A DNA stretch of 60,624 nt from Rhodothermales bacterium (GTDB taxonomy: Bacteria; Bacteroidota; Rhodothermia; Rhodothermales; JABDKH01), in assembly GCA_028284545.1 (NCBI GenBank), contig JANQRN010000248.1, forward strand, positions 1-60,624. The letters are read 5' to 3'. Numbering within the stretch: the stretch's first letter is position 1; each line of letters starts with the position of its first letter. Position numbers and translations under genes: made by a program. Under the pieces are notes generated by a model. It did no database searches and was not told where the DNA came from. It was given only the letters and a program-made list of their open reading frames with translations. Below, piece by piece: positions 43,827-52,110 of this stretch.

Positions 43827-44426
43827 ATGGTTTCATGGGTCAGCCTTGCGCTATTGGCTGTCGCCTTGGCGATCGAGGACGCGCATGGGGGGGATGAGGC
43901 CGAGATCGCGGTGCGAATCCGCGATGGCGATCATGCTGCGTTCAAGCAGTGTTTCGACGCGCACCACGACACCGTCTACCGATACCTTCGGAGTCGAGGT
44001 CTTTCGGCCGAGGTGGCCGCCGACGCGGTGCAGCAAGCGTTTATCGTCCTCTGGGACAAGCGTTCGACGATTCGAACCGGCACCTCACTCCGGGCCTTCG
44101 TCTTTCAGATTGCGTATCGACGTGCACTGAACGACCTGAGATCGCAGAAGGGAGTTGACCTCGACGACGCGGTTGCTCGCGCCCCCCTTGACGACGGGCA
44201 CTCGACAGATCTTCTGCTGCTGCGTGATCACTTTGAACGCGCCGTCGATGGCTTGCCTGAAAGGCGAAGACTGGTGTTCGAACTGTGTTTTGTACACGGC
44301 TACACGTACAAAGAGGCTGCCGCCGTGCTCGAGGTCAGCGTGAAGACCATCGAGAATCAGATGGGACACGCGCTCAAAGCAATGCGAAAGGCCTTTGCTG
44401 ACTTTCGCGAACCGAACTCCGGATGA
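43827..44426 (+). CDS. ECF-type RNA polymerase sigma factor
   Basis: About 199 residues. Region 2 (V-R-I-R-D-G-D-H-A-A-F, Y-R-Y-L-R-S-R-G-L, A-A-D-A-V-Q-Q-A-F-I-V-L-W) and region 4 (L-P-E-R-R-R-L-V-F-E-L-C-F-V-H-G-Y-T-Y-K-E-A-A-A-V-L, V-K-T-I-E-N-Q-M-G-H-A-L) are clear. The start is uncertain: a TTG at 43797 would overlap the P1 gene stop, ATG 43827 is used here, and a GTG at 43911 is possible. The first two give an unusual hydrophobic N-terminus (V-S-L-A-L-L-A-V-A-L-A) ahead of region 2. No anti-sigma gene is adjacent; the 3' end overlaps the convergent asd gene by 53 bp. Confidence 0.82.
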   Translation: MVSWVSLALLAVALAIEDAHGGDEAEIAVRIRDGDHAAFKQCFDAHHDTVYRYLRSRGLSAEVAADAVQQAFIVLWDKRSTIRTGTSLRAFVFQIAYRRALNDLRSQKGVDLDDAVARAPLDDGHSTDLLLLRDHFERAVDGLPERRRLVFELCFVHGYTYKEAAAVLEVSVKTIENQMGHALKAMRKAFADFREPNSG

Positions 44427-45432
44427 AGGGAGCCCAGCGCTCGAGCCGGGGATGCTGTTCGGCAATCTGGACAGCGTTGAGAGCAGCACCCTTTCGGATC
44501 TGATCGCCGGTTAACCAGAACTGGTACGTATCAGCTGTTTCACCAATGGCGACGGCGGCAGGATCTTTTCGGATCCGTCCTACCAGGACCGCGTCACCAC
44601 CGATCGCGGCATGTGCCGTGGGGAAACGTGAATGCATACGATCGTCCAAGAGCTCTAACCCGGGCGCCTTCGACAACACGTGCCGAAAGTCAGATTCTGA
44701 GACGAGTGTCTCCAACTTTACGGTCACCGATTCACCGTGCACGCGCTCAACCGGTACACGGATGCAGGTCGGTGAGACTCTTGGCCTGTCGCCAAGTATG
44801 CGCTTCGTCTCTGTCACCATCTTCTGTTCCTCCTGGTTCAGACCTGTCGCGGTGTCTACTGGTGATTCGTGCGACCAGATGTTGAACGCAAACTGGCGCC
44901 TGCGCCCCGTGTCGAGGTACTCCGCGGTCTGTGCCTTCAGCTCTTGAACAGCGTGAGCGCCGGCTCCAGAGACCGCCTGATATGTCGAAACGTTTACGCT
45001 CCTGCAACCGAACTTGCGATGGAGTGGCGCGACAGCAACAAGAAGTAGAATCGTTGAGCAATTCGGATTTGCGACGAGCAAGGAGTCCCGGATGCGTTCC
45101 GGATTCACCTCAGGAACTACAAGCGTAGCCTTCGCACTAGCACGGTATGCAGACGAGTTGTCAACTACCAGTACTCCGGCCCGGACAAGCGGAAGCGCCA
45201 AGCGCTTGGCGACACTCGCCGGCGCCGCAAGAAATACGACGTCGCAATCGCTCAGGTGAGAAATATCCATGCGGTGCACTACGTGCCGCCGGCCCGCGAC
45301 CTCGATTGTGTGTCGCGTCGACGCAAAAAGCCGAAGTTCATCGGAGGGCCACCCGCGCTCGCGCAGGATCGAAATCAGTTCGCGGCCCACGAGTCCAGTC
45401 GCACCAACAATGCCAATCTGGATCATAGACAT
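44374..45432 (-). CDS. asd: Aspartate-semialdehyde dehydrogenase
   Basis: 352 residues. Motifs: I-G-I-V-G-A-T-G-L-V-G-R-E at the start, D-N-S-S-A-Y-R, the catalytic Cys in A-N-P-N-C-S-T-I-L-L and I-R-V-P-V-E-R-V-H-G-E-S-V-T. It reduces aspartyl phosphate to aspartate semialdehyde, feeding methionine, threonine and lysine. Last gene of the four-gene operon, starting 10 bp inside metC. Confidence 0.94.
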   Translation of the reverse strand: MSMIQIGIVGATGLVGRELISILRERGWPSDELRLFASTRHTIEVAGRRHVVHRMDISHLSDCDVVFLAAPASVAKRLALPLVRAGVLVVDNSSAYRASAKATLVVPEVNPERIRDSLLVANPNCSTILLLVAVAPLHRKFGCRSVNVSTYQAVSGAGAHAVQELKAQTAEYLDTGRRRQFAFNIWSHESPVDTATGLNQEEQKMVTETKRILGDRPRVSPTCIRVPVERVHGESVTVKLETLVSESDFRHVLSKAPGLELLDDRMHSRFPTAHAAIGGDAVLVGRIRKDPAAVAIGETADTYQFWLTGDQIRKGAALNAVQIAEQHPRLERWAPFIRSSVRESQQRPFALL

Positions 45433-46550
45433 ACCTCCAACGGCAAGTGCACCTGATCGCCAACCGCATCGAGTGCCTCCCGCAGATCACCCCAGAGGTC
45501 CTCACGATCTTCCAGTCCGATCGAAATGCGGATGAGGTCCGCTGGGATCGCGCATGTCTCCTTGTACTCGACGGGTACGGACGCATGAGACATCTCAACG
45601 GGCATACTGATGGACGAGAACACGCTGCCAAAGCTTACAGTCGTTCGGAACAGACGCGTATTTCTCAGGATTGCACGAGACCGTGCAACGCTTCCGGTCG
45701 CAAAGCTCAAGACAGTGCATTCCTGCTCGCTTCGACGCGGGTAGAATACACGCTCGACGCCGCGGTGTTGAACCAGTAGATCACGGATCTCACGCGTCGT
45801 ATCCAGCGATCGTTGTAGCCGCACCGGGAGTGTCTGCAAACCCCGCAGAAGCAGCCAACTTGGGAAAGGCGCAAGCGCTGTGCCCTCGGCGTTCTGTCGG
45901 AATCGGAGAGTGGCGGCGAGGCCTTCACTATTGGTGCTGACGACTCCGCCCGTTAGGTCACCATGACCACCGAGAAACTTGGTGGCGGACTGAATTGCCA
46001 CGTCGGCGCCCTCGTCGAGCGGTCTCAGCCGAAGCCCTGTCACCATGGAGTGGTCAACCGCGAGAAGCGTCTTGGACGGCAACTGCGCCCGAATGCGAGA
46101 GAGATCTGCCGCAATGAGGAGAGGGTTCGACGGCACCTCGGCAAGAAAGAGATCTGGACTGTATTCGGCGAGGTGACGCTCCAGGTCAGGATCGTGGAGG
46201 TCGAAGAAGCGAATGGCCCAAGCGTGCTCTTGTCCGAGCAACTGAAGTAGGCGGAACGTCCCGCCGTACACGTCCTGGGCACATGCTATCCGCCCCCCGC
46301 AGGGTACAAGGCGCAGGACGGCAGCAATCGCTGCCACGCCACTGCTGAAGGCTAGCGCTTCTTCTGCGCCATCCAACAGGGCGAGCTGCGACTCGAGCAC
46401 GCTGCGAGTGGGATTGCCGCTACGACTGTAATCCCATTTGCTGTCTTCATCGACAGCGAAGGTGGCGGACTGATAGAGCGGCGTGCTGGATGCGCCCGTC
46501 GGCTCTTGGTCGCTCGGCGACGGCTGAGCAAGGAGAGTGGAGATGTCCAT
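45423..46550 (-). CDS. metC: Cystathionine beta-lyase-like PLP enzyme
   Basis: 375 residues from ATG 46550, whose A overlaps the stop of the preceding kinase gene. Trans-sulfuration motifs: P-L-Y-Q-S-A-T-F, Y-S-R-S-G-N-P-T-R, F-S-S-G-V-A-A-I-A-A, V-Y-G-G-T-F-R, PLP lysine in Q-S-A-T-K-F-L-G-G-H-G-D-L-T-G-G and L-I-R-I-S-I-G-L-E-D. It differs clearly from the metB paralogue at 48262-49482, so a second trans-sulfuration step (cystathionine to homocysteine) is most likely. A gamma-lyase cannot be excluded. It is translationally coupled on both sides. Confidence 0.8.
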   Translation of the reverse strand: MDISTLLAQPSPSDQEPTGASSTPLYQSATFAVDEDSKWDYSRSGNPTRSVLESQLALLDGAEEALAFSSGVAAIAAVLRLVPCGGRIACAQDVYGGTFRLLQLLGQEHAWAIRFFDLHDPDLERHLAEYSPDLFLAEVPSNPLLIAADLSRIRAQLPSKTLLAVDHSMVTGLRLRPLDEGADVAIQSATKFLGGHGDLTGGVVSTNSEGLAATLRFRQNAEGTALAPFPSWLLLRGLQTLPVRLQRSLDTTREIRDLLVQHRGVERVFYPRRSEQECTVLSFATGSVARSRAILRNTRLFRTTVSFGSVFSSISMPVEMSHASVPVEYKETCAIPADLIRISIGLEDREDLWGDLREALDAVGDQVHLPLEVCL

Positions 46551-48265
46551 CAGGCTACAAGTACTTGGTGATGTTTTGCAGAGATACTGTTTGCAACGGA
46601 CAGGACGTCGGCGACGGCGGCCTCGGACGTCGGCCACCTCCCGGCACCACGTCCGACGACCTTGGTGGTGTCCACACCGTCGGCCCCGCCGTAGAAGACC
46701 GCGCCGTTCCAGTCGGCCCTGACGCCGGCGAGCGGATCGTACTCCTGCAGCGGTTCAAGGGAAACGCGTGCGCGCACGTCGGCTACTCGACCATCACGCG
46801 ACCGCTGAATATCGATCTGAGCAACCTGTCGCAAGTTGTCTGCGGAAGCACTAGCGGTGTCGGTCAGCGGATCAGTGTCGATCGAGTCGGAAGCGATCCA
46901 GATTCCCGTGAGCTTTCGGACGACCAGGACCAGCTTGTTGGCGGCATCGCGGCCCGAAAGATCACCCGAGGGATCAGCCTCCGCAAAACCGCTCTTCTGA
47001 GCATAGGAGACCGCGTCGCGCAGCGACTCACCGCTAGAGACCGCGTCTAGCACGACGTTCGTGGTTGCGTTCAGAATCCCGCGCATTCGGGATATCTGCC
47101 CAACGCCCGAGAGTCGCTCGGCGGCCTCCAGCGTAGGGCAAGCACCCCCAACCGCTGCGCTGTATTCGAAACTTGCTCCACTAGCCAAGGCAAGTGCCTC
47201 GAGCTCGGGCCCGTAGCGGGCGACCAGATCCTTATTCGCCGTAACAACGTGTGTACCTGAGCGCAAGGCCCGTTTGATGAGCGGCAATGCGATTGCGGCA
47301 TTAGGGAGAGCCTCGACAATGATGTCACAATCGAACAGCTCGTTAACATCAGTTGTTAGCTTGCCTGAGTCAATCCACTGACGACGGTTGCTACAGCGAC
47401 CGTGCGTGGACCGGTCGGTGGATTTCGTCGACCTAACGAGTCCGCCAACAATCTCGAATCCTGTTTGGGCGCTCAACCGCTGCCACACGCCCGTTCCGAC
47501 GGTTCCGACACCGAGTATCGATACACGCAACTTGTCGGGCTCCTGGGGGAGAGGGCTTGCGTAGCGCGTCGCCACATTGCCGACGGTCGTACGGTGTTGT
47601 GACGAGGGCAGGCCGATGGTGAAGCCGGCATCAGTCTGCGCAGCATATTCAACCGCCTTGACTTGCACGACGGGATCCCGGCGCACGAGTGCATCCGCAA
47701 ACGAGAGAGTATCGAAACGGCGTTCCCCGTCGTACCACCCGTCGACGTCTTTGACCAGGTGGCATGGTACACCCAGTTTCGCGGCCAGGAATACTGCAGT
47801 CAGATCTGAGCCGCCGCGCCCGAGTAGCACAGGGTTACCGGCAGCGTCGCGGGCGCAGTAACCGGGGACGATGACCACACTGCATTGCGTCAGGGCGTCA
47901 CGCAACACGCTAGTGCGGACGTCAACAGGCACCGCGTCGAGCGGATTCCCTTCAGCACGTAACCCGATCTGGGATGAATCGAGTAGGCGGGCGGGTACTC
48001 CAGCGGCATCGCAAGCGAGGGCAAGGCAAGCGGCCGCCTGCTGTTCTCCTGTCTGTACCAGGGCGGCGGTGGAGTGCGAGTTGGAACGGTGGTTCACCTC
48101 AGACGCCGTGTTCAGCAGTGCGTCGGTGTGCTCCTTGAATGCGGAACAGACCACCAAAACCGAAAGCCCACTGCGGTAGTGCCGATAAACTTCGTGGACC
48201 AGTTGGGCGCACGCACCAATGTCGACGAGGACCGAGCCACCAAGCTTCAAGACAAGTGCATTCAT
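46550..48265 (-). CDS. Short aspartokinase-homoserine dehydrogenase fusion
   Basis: 571 residues from ATG 48265 (ATGA overlap with metB); the longer upstream frame is metB read in another frame. Residues 1-245 are an amino-acid kinase domain: K-L-G-G-S-V, G-R-G-G-S-D-L-T-A, K-D-V-D-G-W-Y. Residues 255-571 are homoserine dehydrogenase: I-L-G-V-G-T-V-G-T-G-V, V-T-A-N-K-D-L-V-A, A-A-V-G-G-A-C-P, G-I-L-N-A-T-T-N and F-A-E-A-D-P-S-G-D-L-S-G-R-D-A. ThrA/MetL proteins have about 810-820 residues with two ACT domains between the catalytic parts; here the kinase runs straight into the dehydrogenase, so feedback-binding ACT domains appear absent. It supplies homoserine for the metB-metC pathway. Sole-enzyme status is not known. 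Confidence 0.85.
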   Translation of the reverse strand: MNALVLKLGGSVLVDIGACAQLVHEVYRHYRSGLSVLVVCSAFKEHTDALLNTASEVNHRSNSHSTAALVQTGEQQAAACLALACDAAGVPARLLDSSQIGLRAEGNPLDAVPVDVRTSVLRDALTQCSVVIVPGYCARDAAGNPVLLGRGGSDLTAVFLAAKLGVPCHLVKDVDGWYDGERRFDTLSFADALVRRDPVVQVKAVEYAAQTDAGFTIGLPSSQHRTTVGNVATRYASPLPQEPDKLRVSILGVGTVGTGVWQRLSAQTGFEIVGGLVRSTKSTDRSTHGRCSNRRQWIDSGKLTTDVNELFDCDIIVEALPNAAIALPLIKRALRSGTHVVTANKDLVARYGPELEALALASGASFEYSAAVGGACPTLEAAERLSGVGQISRMRGILNATTNVVLDAVSSGESLRDAVSYAQKSGFAEADPSGDLSGRDAANKLVLVVRKLTGIWIASDSIDTDPLTDTASASADNLRQVAQIDIQRSRDGRVADVRARVSLEPLQEYDPLAGVRADWNGAVFYGGADGVDTTKVVGRGAGRWPTSEAAVADVLSVANSISAKHHQVLVA

Positions 48266-49482
48266 AGTGCGACCTCCTCGGCATGGCGTTCGATTCGAGT
48301 GGACGGGCCGAGTGCCTCGAGCGCGTCTGATATGTCGGCGACAATGTCGTCTGGATCCTCGAGACCAACAGATATCCGAATCAACCCGTCCCGAATGCCG
48401 AGCCGCTCCCGTTCGGTGGGATCGACATCCCCGTGGGTCATACTCGCGGGGTGCGTCACAATCGTTTCTGTTGCCCCGAGGTTCTCGGCGAGCAGACACA
48501 GCCTTAGCGCCTGGCAGAATTGCACGGCCCCCGCGTATCCGTCCACAAATTCCGCAGCCACGACGCCTCCGCCGTATCGCTGTTGTCGTCGAGCCACTTG
48601 ATACCCCGGAGAGCCTTGCAGCCACGGATAGTGGACTTCCGCGACCGCGGGTTGTGCCAATAGGAACTCCGCTATCGCAAGTGCGCTGTTGGAGTGCCGT
48701 GGGAGTCGAAGCGGGAGCGTCTTCAGCCCGCGAAGCGTGAGCCAGGCGTTATTGGGAGACTGGATCGTGCCTACGGATTTTCTTATGTGTACCAGCCGGT
48801 CGTGTAGATCTCGATCTGCGCAGAGAACCGCCCCTCCGAGTGCACTATTGTGCCCTTCGACGAATTTCGTGGTTGAGTAGACGACGATATCCGCGCCCAG
48901 AGAGACAACGTCTTGACCGAAACTGGTTAGGAAGGTGTTGTCTACTACCAGCGTCGATCCGGTGTCGCTTAGCAGAGCAGAGAGTGCGCCGATGTCGCAG
49001 ACCTTGAGCGTTGGGTTCGCCGGTGTCTCGACAATTACGTGTTTTGTTTCCGGCCGCAGCGCAGCAGAGACCGCATCCAGGTTGGACGCGTCAACGAACG
49101 TCGCCTTCACACCAAAGCGGGGGAGTATCTGCTCCAGGAAGCGACGTGTACCGCCGTATACGACGTCACCACAGACCACGTGATCGCCGGAGCGAGTTGT
49201 GGCCAGCAGCAGCGTCGTGATGGCCGACATGCCCGTGTTAAAGGCGGCTGCAAATGGCAGACCTTCCAGCTCAGACAGGGCCGTTTCAAGCGCGGCTACT
49301 GTTGGGTTCGACGCGCGTGAGTACGTGTGTACGATCTGACCATTGAGTTCACGCTGGGCAAACGTCGTGGTCTGAAATAGGGGGGTGGTCGCTGATCCGA
49401 AAGGAGCCTCACGCGAAAGACCAGCGTGGACAGCCCGAGTCGAGGCGTGCGACGGTGTTTGAGGGAAAGAGGAGACAGCCAT
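48262..49482 (-). CDS. metB: Cystathionine gamma-synthase
   Basis: 406 residues. Trans-sulfuration motifs: T-P-L-F-Q-T-T-T-F, Y-S-R-A-S-N-P-T, F-N-T-G-M-S-A-I, Y-G-G-T-R-R-F, PLP lysine in Y-S-T-T-K-F-V-E-G-H-N and I-R-I-S-V-G-L-E-D. It joins activated homoserine and cysteine to cystathionine. It is first in the operon metB, kinase-dehydrogenase, metC, asd, all overlapping. No homoserine acyltransferase is present in the window. A long structured leader precedes it. Confidence 0.88.
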   Translation of the reverse strand: MAVSSFPQTPSHASTRAVHAGLSREAPFGSATTPLFQTTTFAQRELNGQIVHTYSRASNPTVAALETALSELEGLPFAAAFNTGMSAITTLLLATTRSGDHVVCGDVVYGGTRRFLEQILPRFGVKATFVDASNLDAVSAALRPETKHVIVETPANPTLKVCDIGALSALLSDTGSTLVVDNTFLTSFGQDVVSLGADIVVYSTTKFVEGHNSALGGAVLCADRDLHDRLVHIRKSVGTIQSPNNAWLTLRGLKTLPLRLPRHSNSALAIAEFLLAQPAVAEVHYPWLQGSPGYQVARRQQRYGGGVVAAEFVDGYAGAVQFCQALRLCLLAENLGATETIVTHPASMTHGDVDPTERERLGIRDGLIRISVGLEDPDDIVADISDALEALGPSTRIERHAEEVAL

Positions 49483-49486
49483 GATT

Positions 49487-49602
49487 CCTGATGTTTATCG
49501 TTGAGTACGATCGCATCAGGAGTGACACAGTGTGGAGCGAATGCTCCAATGCACTGCCGGTGTTTATCCAGTGCCGGCATGTTCCTCGTACAGGAATCAC
49601 TC
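49487..49602 (-). promoter_or_regulatory. Candidate cis-regulatory RNA leader of the met operon
   Basis: On the minus strand a 6-bp stem GAGTGA/TCACTC (49597-49602 with 49520-49525) encloses three hairpins: TTCCT/AGGAA (49582-49596), GCCGG/CCGGC (49556-49578), and CAGTG-TGGAGC/GCTCCA-CACTG (49528-49556). Immediately after it, CCTGATG and CATCAGG (49514-49520 and 49487-49493) form a 7-bp stem ending 4 nt before the ATG, which could hide the start. The outer stem and this stem share one base, so they compete slightly. It does not match SAM-I or SAM-II consensus as I know them. The rest of the 420-bp gap 49483-49902 holds a promoter and no convincing gene. Confidence 0.4.
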
Positions 49603-49769
49603 GACCTGAATCACATCGTGGCGTTAAGCCTTGCCTCGGCACCGCGTTCTCGACTGCCTGCATTCATCAGACAGAGTTGAATCGGTTGCCGCCCGGGATT
49701 TGGTTGCGCTCGGGCGATTCGAAAACCGCCACGGGCCAGCCAGAGGCACCCCAGGCTCTTGATGCGCCA

Positions 49770-49802
49770 CAAGGATACGCTTCCGAGGGCCGACGTGTCA
49801 AC
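49770..49802 (-). promoter_or_regulatory. Candidate promoter of the methionine operon
   Basis: On the minus strand GTTG(ACA), 21 nt from the GTTG, then TATCCTTG: close to the Bacteroidota pattern, and also TTGACA-18-TATCCT. It implies a leader of about 280 nt before metB. Confidence 0.5.
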
Positions 49803-49902
49803 ACCACATGAAATCGCGTAACGGCGGAAGCGCTTTTATGAGCAAGACTATATTCTGATTGTTCGTACGTGTGGAAGTAATAAGCGCGGAAATAGGGCTG
49901 CA

Positions 49903-50535
49903 GTGTGGCTGTTTGAAGGGATACGCAGGTACTACGGCGGACTCGCGACACACGAGTATGTAGCTGGGTCGGGGCAGTACGCTCACTATTTCGCGCTGTG
50001 CACGCCTGCGAATCAGGTTGGCGGAGAGACAGGAGAATACCTGCGGGATCGCAAGTTCGAAACGAGGTCGACTGCGACAACGCACGCGATCGATGACGCT
50101 ACAGTCAAGAAAATCCGTACACGGATTGTCCGAATCGCAGATGGTAGCCTGACGCGCGACCAGCGTAGTATTCGCGTAACGGCACCGCCGACGCGGTCAG
50201 ACAAGATTGTCAGAAGTGCGTGGTTGACACTGTGGTCGGCAGTTGCCCTCAACGGATTGGTACTTCTAGCATCGTTTGGAACCGGTGCGGAAGTCGGGCC
50301 CATGTATAAGAGCCTTCTCGGGGGGTTTCCGTCGAAGGTCGAGCGCTCGGATTATGTTCGATGTAGAGAAGAACCGCTGGTCGAGCAAGTCAGCGTATGC
50401 CGTGATGGCTGGATCTCGCGGTCATCGGGATCGGGGACATGTTCGTGGCACGGTGGCGTCTCGCACCGGGATGAAATAGAACGCGAGCGCGGTAAGCGAG
50501 AGTGCATGCAGGCGTTCGTCAATGGCAGACAGTAG
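49903..50535 (+). CDS. Membrane protein with C-terminal DUF3761-like motif
   Basis: 210 residues from a GTG; a downstream start is possible. The first 105 residues are polar with no domain I recognise. One membrane segment lies at about 107-128 (A-W-L-T-L-W-S-A-V-A-L-N-G-L). The C-terminus contains C166-R-D-G-W-I-S, then G-T-C180-S-W-H183-G-G-V, the pattern of DUF3761 (C-x-D-G-t-x-S ... G-T-C-S-x-H-G-G-V), a small Cys/His motif of unknown role found in secreted and mobile-element proteins. It ends 5 bp from the convergent recombinase gene. Its coding status is moderately supported by this motif only. Confidence 0.5.
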   Translation: MWLFEGIRRYYGGLATHEYVAGSGQYAHYFALCTPANQVGGETGEYLRDRKFETRSTATTHAIDDATVKKIRTRIVRIADGSLTRDQRSIRVTAPPTRSDKIVRSAWLTLWSAVALNGLVLLASFGTGAEVGPMYKSLLGGFPSKVERSDYVRCREEPLVEQVSVCRDGWISRSSGSGTCSWHGGVSHRDEIERERGKRECMQAFVNGRQ

Positions 50536-50540
50536 CCGCC

Positions 50541-51983
50541 TCAGCTCTTGTCGTCGACATGTGCGTCGGCATCCGTAACGCGAATAAAATCGGCCGCGCT
50601 GTCACGAAGCCGATCACGTTGGTGGACGTACGTCATCGTCGTGTCAATGCTCTTGTGCCTCGCGTGAGCCTGAACCTGCTGTATCGTTGCGCCGGCTTCT
50701 ATAGCAAGCGTACATCCTGTGTGACGAAGCGTGTGAGCTCCGGTAGTCGGGAGTCCCGCATCTTCAGCAGCTTTCGTGACGATGCGGTAGATGGCGTGCG
50801 CCGACAACCGATTTCCATAGCTGTTGTTACTGAACGACCTCCATAGCGGGCCCGTGGTGATGTTGAATTCGTTGCGGTACTCGTGAATAATTGCGTCGAT
50901 GTGGTCGGGGATCTTCACGTACTGATCTGCTCCGCCTTTTGCCTGCGGAATATCCAATACGGTAAACGACCCAAGTGGCCTGATGTGTTCGACATCCATT
51001 GCGGCCGCTTCACTGCGACGCAGTACGCAGTGCAAAAGCGTCTGGACAAGGGCCTGGTCACGCACGCCCGTTCGCGCGTTGGCGGCGGCGGCGGCAACGA
51101 GTGCCGAAGCCTGTTCAGCGGACAGGTAGAACACGACGCGGTCTCTTGCGCTTACTCTGCGAACACGTCTCAACAGTTGCCGATTCGCCGGATTTCGTTC
51201 AACGAGCTCCAACGCTAGCAGCCAGTCATAGAAGCCACGTATTGCTGCGATCCGTCGCTTGATTGTTGATGCCTTTTGATCGTTTCGTTCCATTTCGGCG
51301 ATGTGCTCGTTCACGTGCAGGAACGTTGCGCGCTGAGCCAGTTCTCGGTTGACGTGCTCGGTACCGAAGAACCGACGCAGGTCGTTCCAATAGGCACGTT
51401 GCGTTCGCTCGCGATCAAACCGGTGCAAGTAGGCAATCAGGAGGTTTGCGTTAGCAGATCCCAGGTCGAGGGATGTTTCGCGACTCGTTGCGGGGTGAAT
51501 TGTTGCGGGGTGAGTTGTTGCGGGGACGGGCGAAGGTTGCGTCTGGATGAATGCCCGTTGGACCGGTTCATCTGTGCGGGGCGGCATACTTGACTCGAAT
51601 GACAGGTTTGATAGCGCGTTGTTTGACGGGTCGCCGTCGACATGCGTAATGCCTGACGAAGCTGCGGACGCACCGACAAACGTCCGGACAACGGCGCGAT
51701 GCACTAGAACCGTCCGCGACTTGCCGCCGTCGCGCACGCTGAACCGCTGGTGACCGTTCTTAAGCTTCGAAGCCTTGATAACCTTGCCGGGCCACAGTAC
51801 GGGTCCGCGAGGGTTGTTGCGCATGCGCGGCAACGAAAGGACGCGGCCGTGCGAAGAGATCAGATAGTCTGGATGGACACCGGTGTCGAGGACCAGCTGG
51901 CGCCAACTTTCGCCGGGTTCGGTGCCGGCCAGATCAAGCAGTTTCTTCGTGAGGCGATCAATGTCGTGGTGTCGAGTGAACAT
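50541..51983 (-). CDS. Tyrosine recombinase with N-terminal NUMOD4-HNH domain
   Basis: 480 residues. Residues 24-55 (E-S-W-R-Q-L-V ... D-Y-L-I-S-S-H-G-R-V-L-S-L) resemble NUMOD4, and residues 90-131 resemble an HNH_3 homing-endonuclease core: V-H95-R-A-V-V-R-T-F-V-G and T-H114-V-D-G-D-P-S-N121-N-A-L-S-N-L-S-F. A Pro/Thr/His linker with a 15-bp DNA repeat follows. Residues 175-265 form the core-binding domain and 285-465 the catalytic domain with the full set Arg322, Lys349, His417-x-x-Arg420, His443 and nucleophile Tyr452. It should break and rejoin DNA; the HNH part may add binding or nicking. It is the only mobility gene seen, next to the DUF3761-like gene. The fusion is in one uninterrupted frame. 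Confidence 0.85.
   Translation of the reverse strand: MFTRHHDIDRLTKKLLDLAGTEPGESWRQLVLDTGVHPDYLISSHGRVLSLPRMRNNPRGPVLWPGKVIKASKLKNGHQRFSVRDGGKSRTVLVHRAVVRTFVGASAASSGITHVDGDPSNNALSNLSFESSMPPRTDEPVQRAFIQTQPSPVPATTHPATIHPATSRETSLDLGSANANLLIAYLHRFDRERTQRAYWNDLRRFFGTEHVNRELAQRATFLHVNEHIAEMERNDQKASTIKRRIAAIRGFYDWLLALELVERNPANRQLLRRVRRVSARDRVVFYLSAEQASALVAAAAANARTGVRDQALVQTLLHCVLRRSEAAAMDVEHIRPLGSFTVLDIPQAKGGADQYVKIPDHIDAIIHEYRNEFNITTGPLWRSFSNNSYGNRLSAHAIYRIVTKAAEDAGLPTTGAHTLRHTGCTLAIEAGATIQQVQAHARHKSIDTTMTYVHQRDRLRDSAADFIRVTDADAHVDDKS
51487..51526. repeat. 15-bp tandem repeat in the recombinase linker
   Basis: GTTGCGGGGTGAATT, GTTGCGGGGTGAGTT and a partial third GTTGCGGGGA follow one another. On the coding strand they give the repeated H-P-A-T linker between the HNH and recombinase parts, so the number of units can change without breaking the frame. 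Confidence 0.7.
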
Positions 51984-52110
51984 GCTACAGGGGCAATCGA
52001 AGCTGTGGCAATCGGAGCTGCGGCTGTTGAGAGCTCAGTCGGAACTATGTCGCGTCGGTCGCAGTCAGGAGATAGGTGGTGGAAAACGGACCAACGAGCG
52101 CCTATTCGTA

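Noticed and set aside
48266..48625. N-terminal extension of the aspartokinase frame
   Set aside because: Arg-rich read-through of metB in another frame; the true start is the ATGA overlap at 48265.
49621..49629. GTTAAGC resembling an integron attC R' half-site
   Set aside because: No partner RYYYAAC at proper distance, and the recombinase nearby is not of the integron type.
49660..49770. SAM-I-like fragments (ATCAAGAG, TGGCCC, GGCAACC) on the minus strand
   Set aside because: The order loosely recalls an S-box, but the conserved GGTGCTAATTCC part and proper P1-P4 pairing were not found.
49667..50080. 137-codon minus-strand frame and 106-codon plus-strand frame (49491-49811) ahead of metB
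   Set aside because: Low-quality composition, overlap each other and the promoter/leader; no family resemblance.
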